Position numbers and translations under genes: made by a program. From positions 1 to 15,808 of the forward strand of contig CATWBR010000043.1 in the NCBI GenBank assembly GCA_958349075.1: a DNA stretch of 15,808 nucleotides. The letters are read 5' to 3'. Within the stretch, counting starts at the first letter, position 1. The number at the start of each line of letters is the position of its first letter. Origin of the DNA: an uncultured Clostridium sp. GTDB taxonomy: Bacteria > Bacillota > Clostridia > Lachnospirales > Lachnospiraceae. Below, in pieces: positions 14,339-15,808 of the stretch. Below the pieces are notes generated by a model. The model ran no database searches and was not told the origin of the DNA. It worked only from the letters and a program-made list of their open reading frames with translations.

Positions 14339-15688
14339 ATGGGAAGAGAAGTGAGCTTCGATTATTCGAAGGCAGCCGGATTTGTAAATCAGGAGGAGAT
14401 GGACAATTTAAAGGACACGGTTCTTTTTGCCAAGGATATCCTCGTAAACAGGACAGGTGCAGGCAATGACTTCTTGGGCTGGATTGACCTGCCGACAGAT
14501 TACGATAAAGAGGAATTTGCAAGAATTAAAGAAGCAGCAAAGAAGATTCAGAATGATTCAGATGTACTTCTGGTGGTAGGTATCGGCGGTTCTTACCTCG
14601 GTGCGAGAGCAGCCATCGATTTCTTATCCCATAGCTTTTACAATAACCTGCCGAAAGACAAGAGAAAATCACCGGAGATTTACTTTGTAGGCAACAGCAT
14701 CAGCAGCAAATATATTAAAGACCTGCAGGATATGCTGGAGGGCAAGGATTTTTCCATTAATATTATCTCCAAGTCCGGCACAACGACAGAGCCTGCTATC
14801 GCATTCCGCGTATTCAAGAAAATGCTGATTGAAAAATACGGTAAAGAAGAGGCAAATAAGAGAATTTATGCAACAACCGATAAATCCAGAGGAGCGCTCA
14901 AAAATCTGGCAAATGAGGAAGGATATGAATCCTTCGTTGTTCCGGATGACGTGGGCGGACGTTACTCCGTACTGACGGCGGTAGGACTGCTTCCAATCGC
15001 AGTGAGCGGAGCCGATATTGATAAACTGATGGAAGGCGCAGCTTACGGAAGGAAGAAAGCGCTGGAGACACCATATGAGGAGAACCCGGCCCTTCTATAT
15101 GCCGCTGTCAGAAATATTCTCCACAGAAAAGGGAAAATGGTTGAGATCGTGGCAAACTACGAGCCGAGCCTCCACTATGTGTCGGAGTGGTGGAAACAGC
15201 TTTACGGTGAGAGCGAGGGCAAGGACAGAAGAGGCATCATGCCGGCTTCCGTTGATCTGACAACCGATCTCCACTCCATGGGACAGTTTATCCAGGACGG
15301 CTCCAGGATTATGTTTGAAACGGTTCTGAACGTGGAGGATTCCCCTGCCGAGATTATACTGGAAGAGGAGGAAGTGGATACCGACGGCATGAACTATCTG
15401 GCCGGAAAGAATGTGGACTTTGTAAACAAGAGCGCCATGAACGGGACGATCCTGGCCCACACGGACGGCGATGTGCCGAACCTGAAGGTAAATATTCCGG
15501 AGCAGAATGAATTCTGCCTCGGCCAGATTTTCTATTTCTTCGAGTTTGCATGCGGAGTCAGCGGATACCTGCTGGGTGTGAACCCATTCAACCAGCCGGG
15601 TGTTGAGAGCTATAAGAGCAATATGTTTGCCCTTCTTGGAAAACCTGGATATGAGAAGGTGAGAGAAGAACTTTTAAAGAGACTGTAA
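14339..15688 (+). CDS. pgi: Glucose-6-phosphate isomerase
   Basis: A 449-residue cytoplasmic isomerase of the short Firmicute type, interconverting glucose 6-phosphate and fructose 6-phosphate in glycolysis. Seen: the sugar-phosphate (SIS) domain signatures [14 protein letters not shown] (79-92) and [12 protein letters not shown] (142-153), the PGI signature [14 protein letters not shown] (203-216), the catalytic Glu region YGESEGKD (E291), DLHSMGQ (H312), and the C-terminal signature [14 protein letters not shown] with its catalytic Lys. The ATG has AAAGGAG (14323-14329) 9 nt upstream. The gene has its own promoter and terminator, so it is transcribed alone, divergently from gdhA, and its function is separate from the hydroxyglutarate operon. 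Nothing is missing or truncated. Confidence 0.97.
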   Translation: MGREVSFDYSKAAGFVNQEEMDNLKDTVLFAKDILVNRTGAGNDFLGWIDLPTDYDKEEFARIKEAAKKIQNDSDVLLVVGIGGSYLGARAAIDFLSHSFYNNLPKDKRKSPEIYFVGNSISSKYIKDLQDMLEGKDFSINIISKSGTTTEPAIAFRVFKKMLIEKYGKEEANKRIYATTDKSRGALKNLANEEGYESFVVPDDVGGRYSVLTAVGLLPIAVSGADIDKLMEGAAYGRKKALETPYEENPALLYAAVRNILHRKGKMVEIVANYEPSLHYVSEWWKQLYGESEGKDRRGIMPASVDLTTDLHSMGQFIQDGSRIMFETVLNVEDSPAEIILEEEEVDTDGMNYLAGKNVDFVNKSAMNGTILAHTDGDVPNLKVNIPEQNEFCLGQIFYFFEFACGVSGYLLGVNPFNQPGVESYKSNMFALLGKPGYEKVREELLKRL

Positions 15689-15763
15689 TTACGGGAACGA
15701 AGAAAGCCTGAAGACTCAGTGTAGAAAGTAAGATAAAAAGTAAGCCAAAACAATCTTATATTT
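15689..15763. other. Spacer between pgi and its terminator, no gene seen
   Basis: The 75 bases between the pgi stop and the hairpin show no open frame of note. They carry a short direct repeat, AAGTAAG (15727-15733, and again about 12 bases later), of no evident meaning. Confidence 0.4.
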
Positions 15764-15808
15764 AAGCCCCCGCGGCCGGGAATCCAATCCAGGCCGCGGG
15801 GGCTTATT
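15764..15808 (+). terminator. Strong intrinsic terminator after pgi
   Basis: AAGCCCCCGCGGCC (15764-15777) pairs perfectly over 14 bases with 15792-15805 across a 14-base loop. The window ends three bases later, so the T-tract is cut off after ATT. An AT-rich flank on the left (TATATTT) means it could also work in the other direction. Confidence 0.88.

Overview
The window reads as chromosomal DNA from an anaerobic, amino-acid-fermenting Firmicute, most likely a Lachnospiraceae (Clostridium cluster XIVa, Clostridium symbiosum-like). The evidence is the strong AGGAGG-type ribosome binding sites, sigma-A promoters, roughly half G+C by eye, and a set of genes whose proteins closely resemble the 2-hydroxyglutarate pathway enzymes of Acidaminococcus fermentans and C. 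symbiosum. All similarity statements come from recalled family sequences and visible motifs, not from a database search.

Bases 70-12251 hold eleven genes in a row on the plus strand, mostly with short gaps and no visible internal terminator, so probably one operon. The order is: small nitroreductase; glutaconyl-CoA decarboxylase alpha subunit (gcdA); a small single-pass membrane protein; dehydratase activator (hgdC); the two 2-hydroxyglutaryl-CoA dehydratase subunits (hgdA, hgdB); a class III CoA-transferase; a thiolase; a DUF1847-type Cys-rich protein; a TAXI-type binding lipoprotein; and a fused TRAP permease. Read as a pathway, the TRAP system would import a dicarboxylate or amino acid, the CoA-transferase would make 2-hydroxyglutaryl-CoA, HgdC/A/B would dehydrate it to glutaconyl-CoA, and Gcd would decarboxylate that to crotonyl-CoA, which feeds butyrate or (through thiolase) acetyl-CoA. 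Missing from the window are 2-hydroxyglutarate dehydrogenase, the class I transferase GctAB, and the beta and biotin-carrier subunits of the decarboxylase.

Bases 12366-13700 hold a convergent glutamate dehydrogenase gene (minus strand) separated from the operon by a hairpin terminator. It could supply 2-oxoglutarate to the pathway, although its coenzyme-site residues are mixed. It has a clear sigma-A promoter and a G-rich leader of about 105 nt.

Bases 13842-14225, between divergent gdhA and pgi, hold no credible protein gene but contain a very large nested inverted repeat (about 270 bp, about 65 base pairs in register). It ends on the minus strand in a hairpin plus T6, and is either an unidentified structured RNA or a palindromic interspersed repeat. 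This is the most unexplained structure in the window.

Bases 14339-15688 encode glucose-6-phosphate isomerase (pgi) with its own near-consensus promoter and a strong terminator at the window edge.
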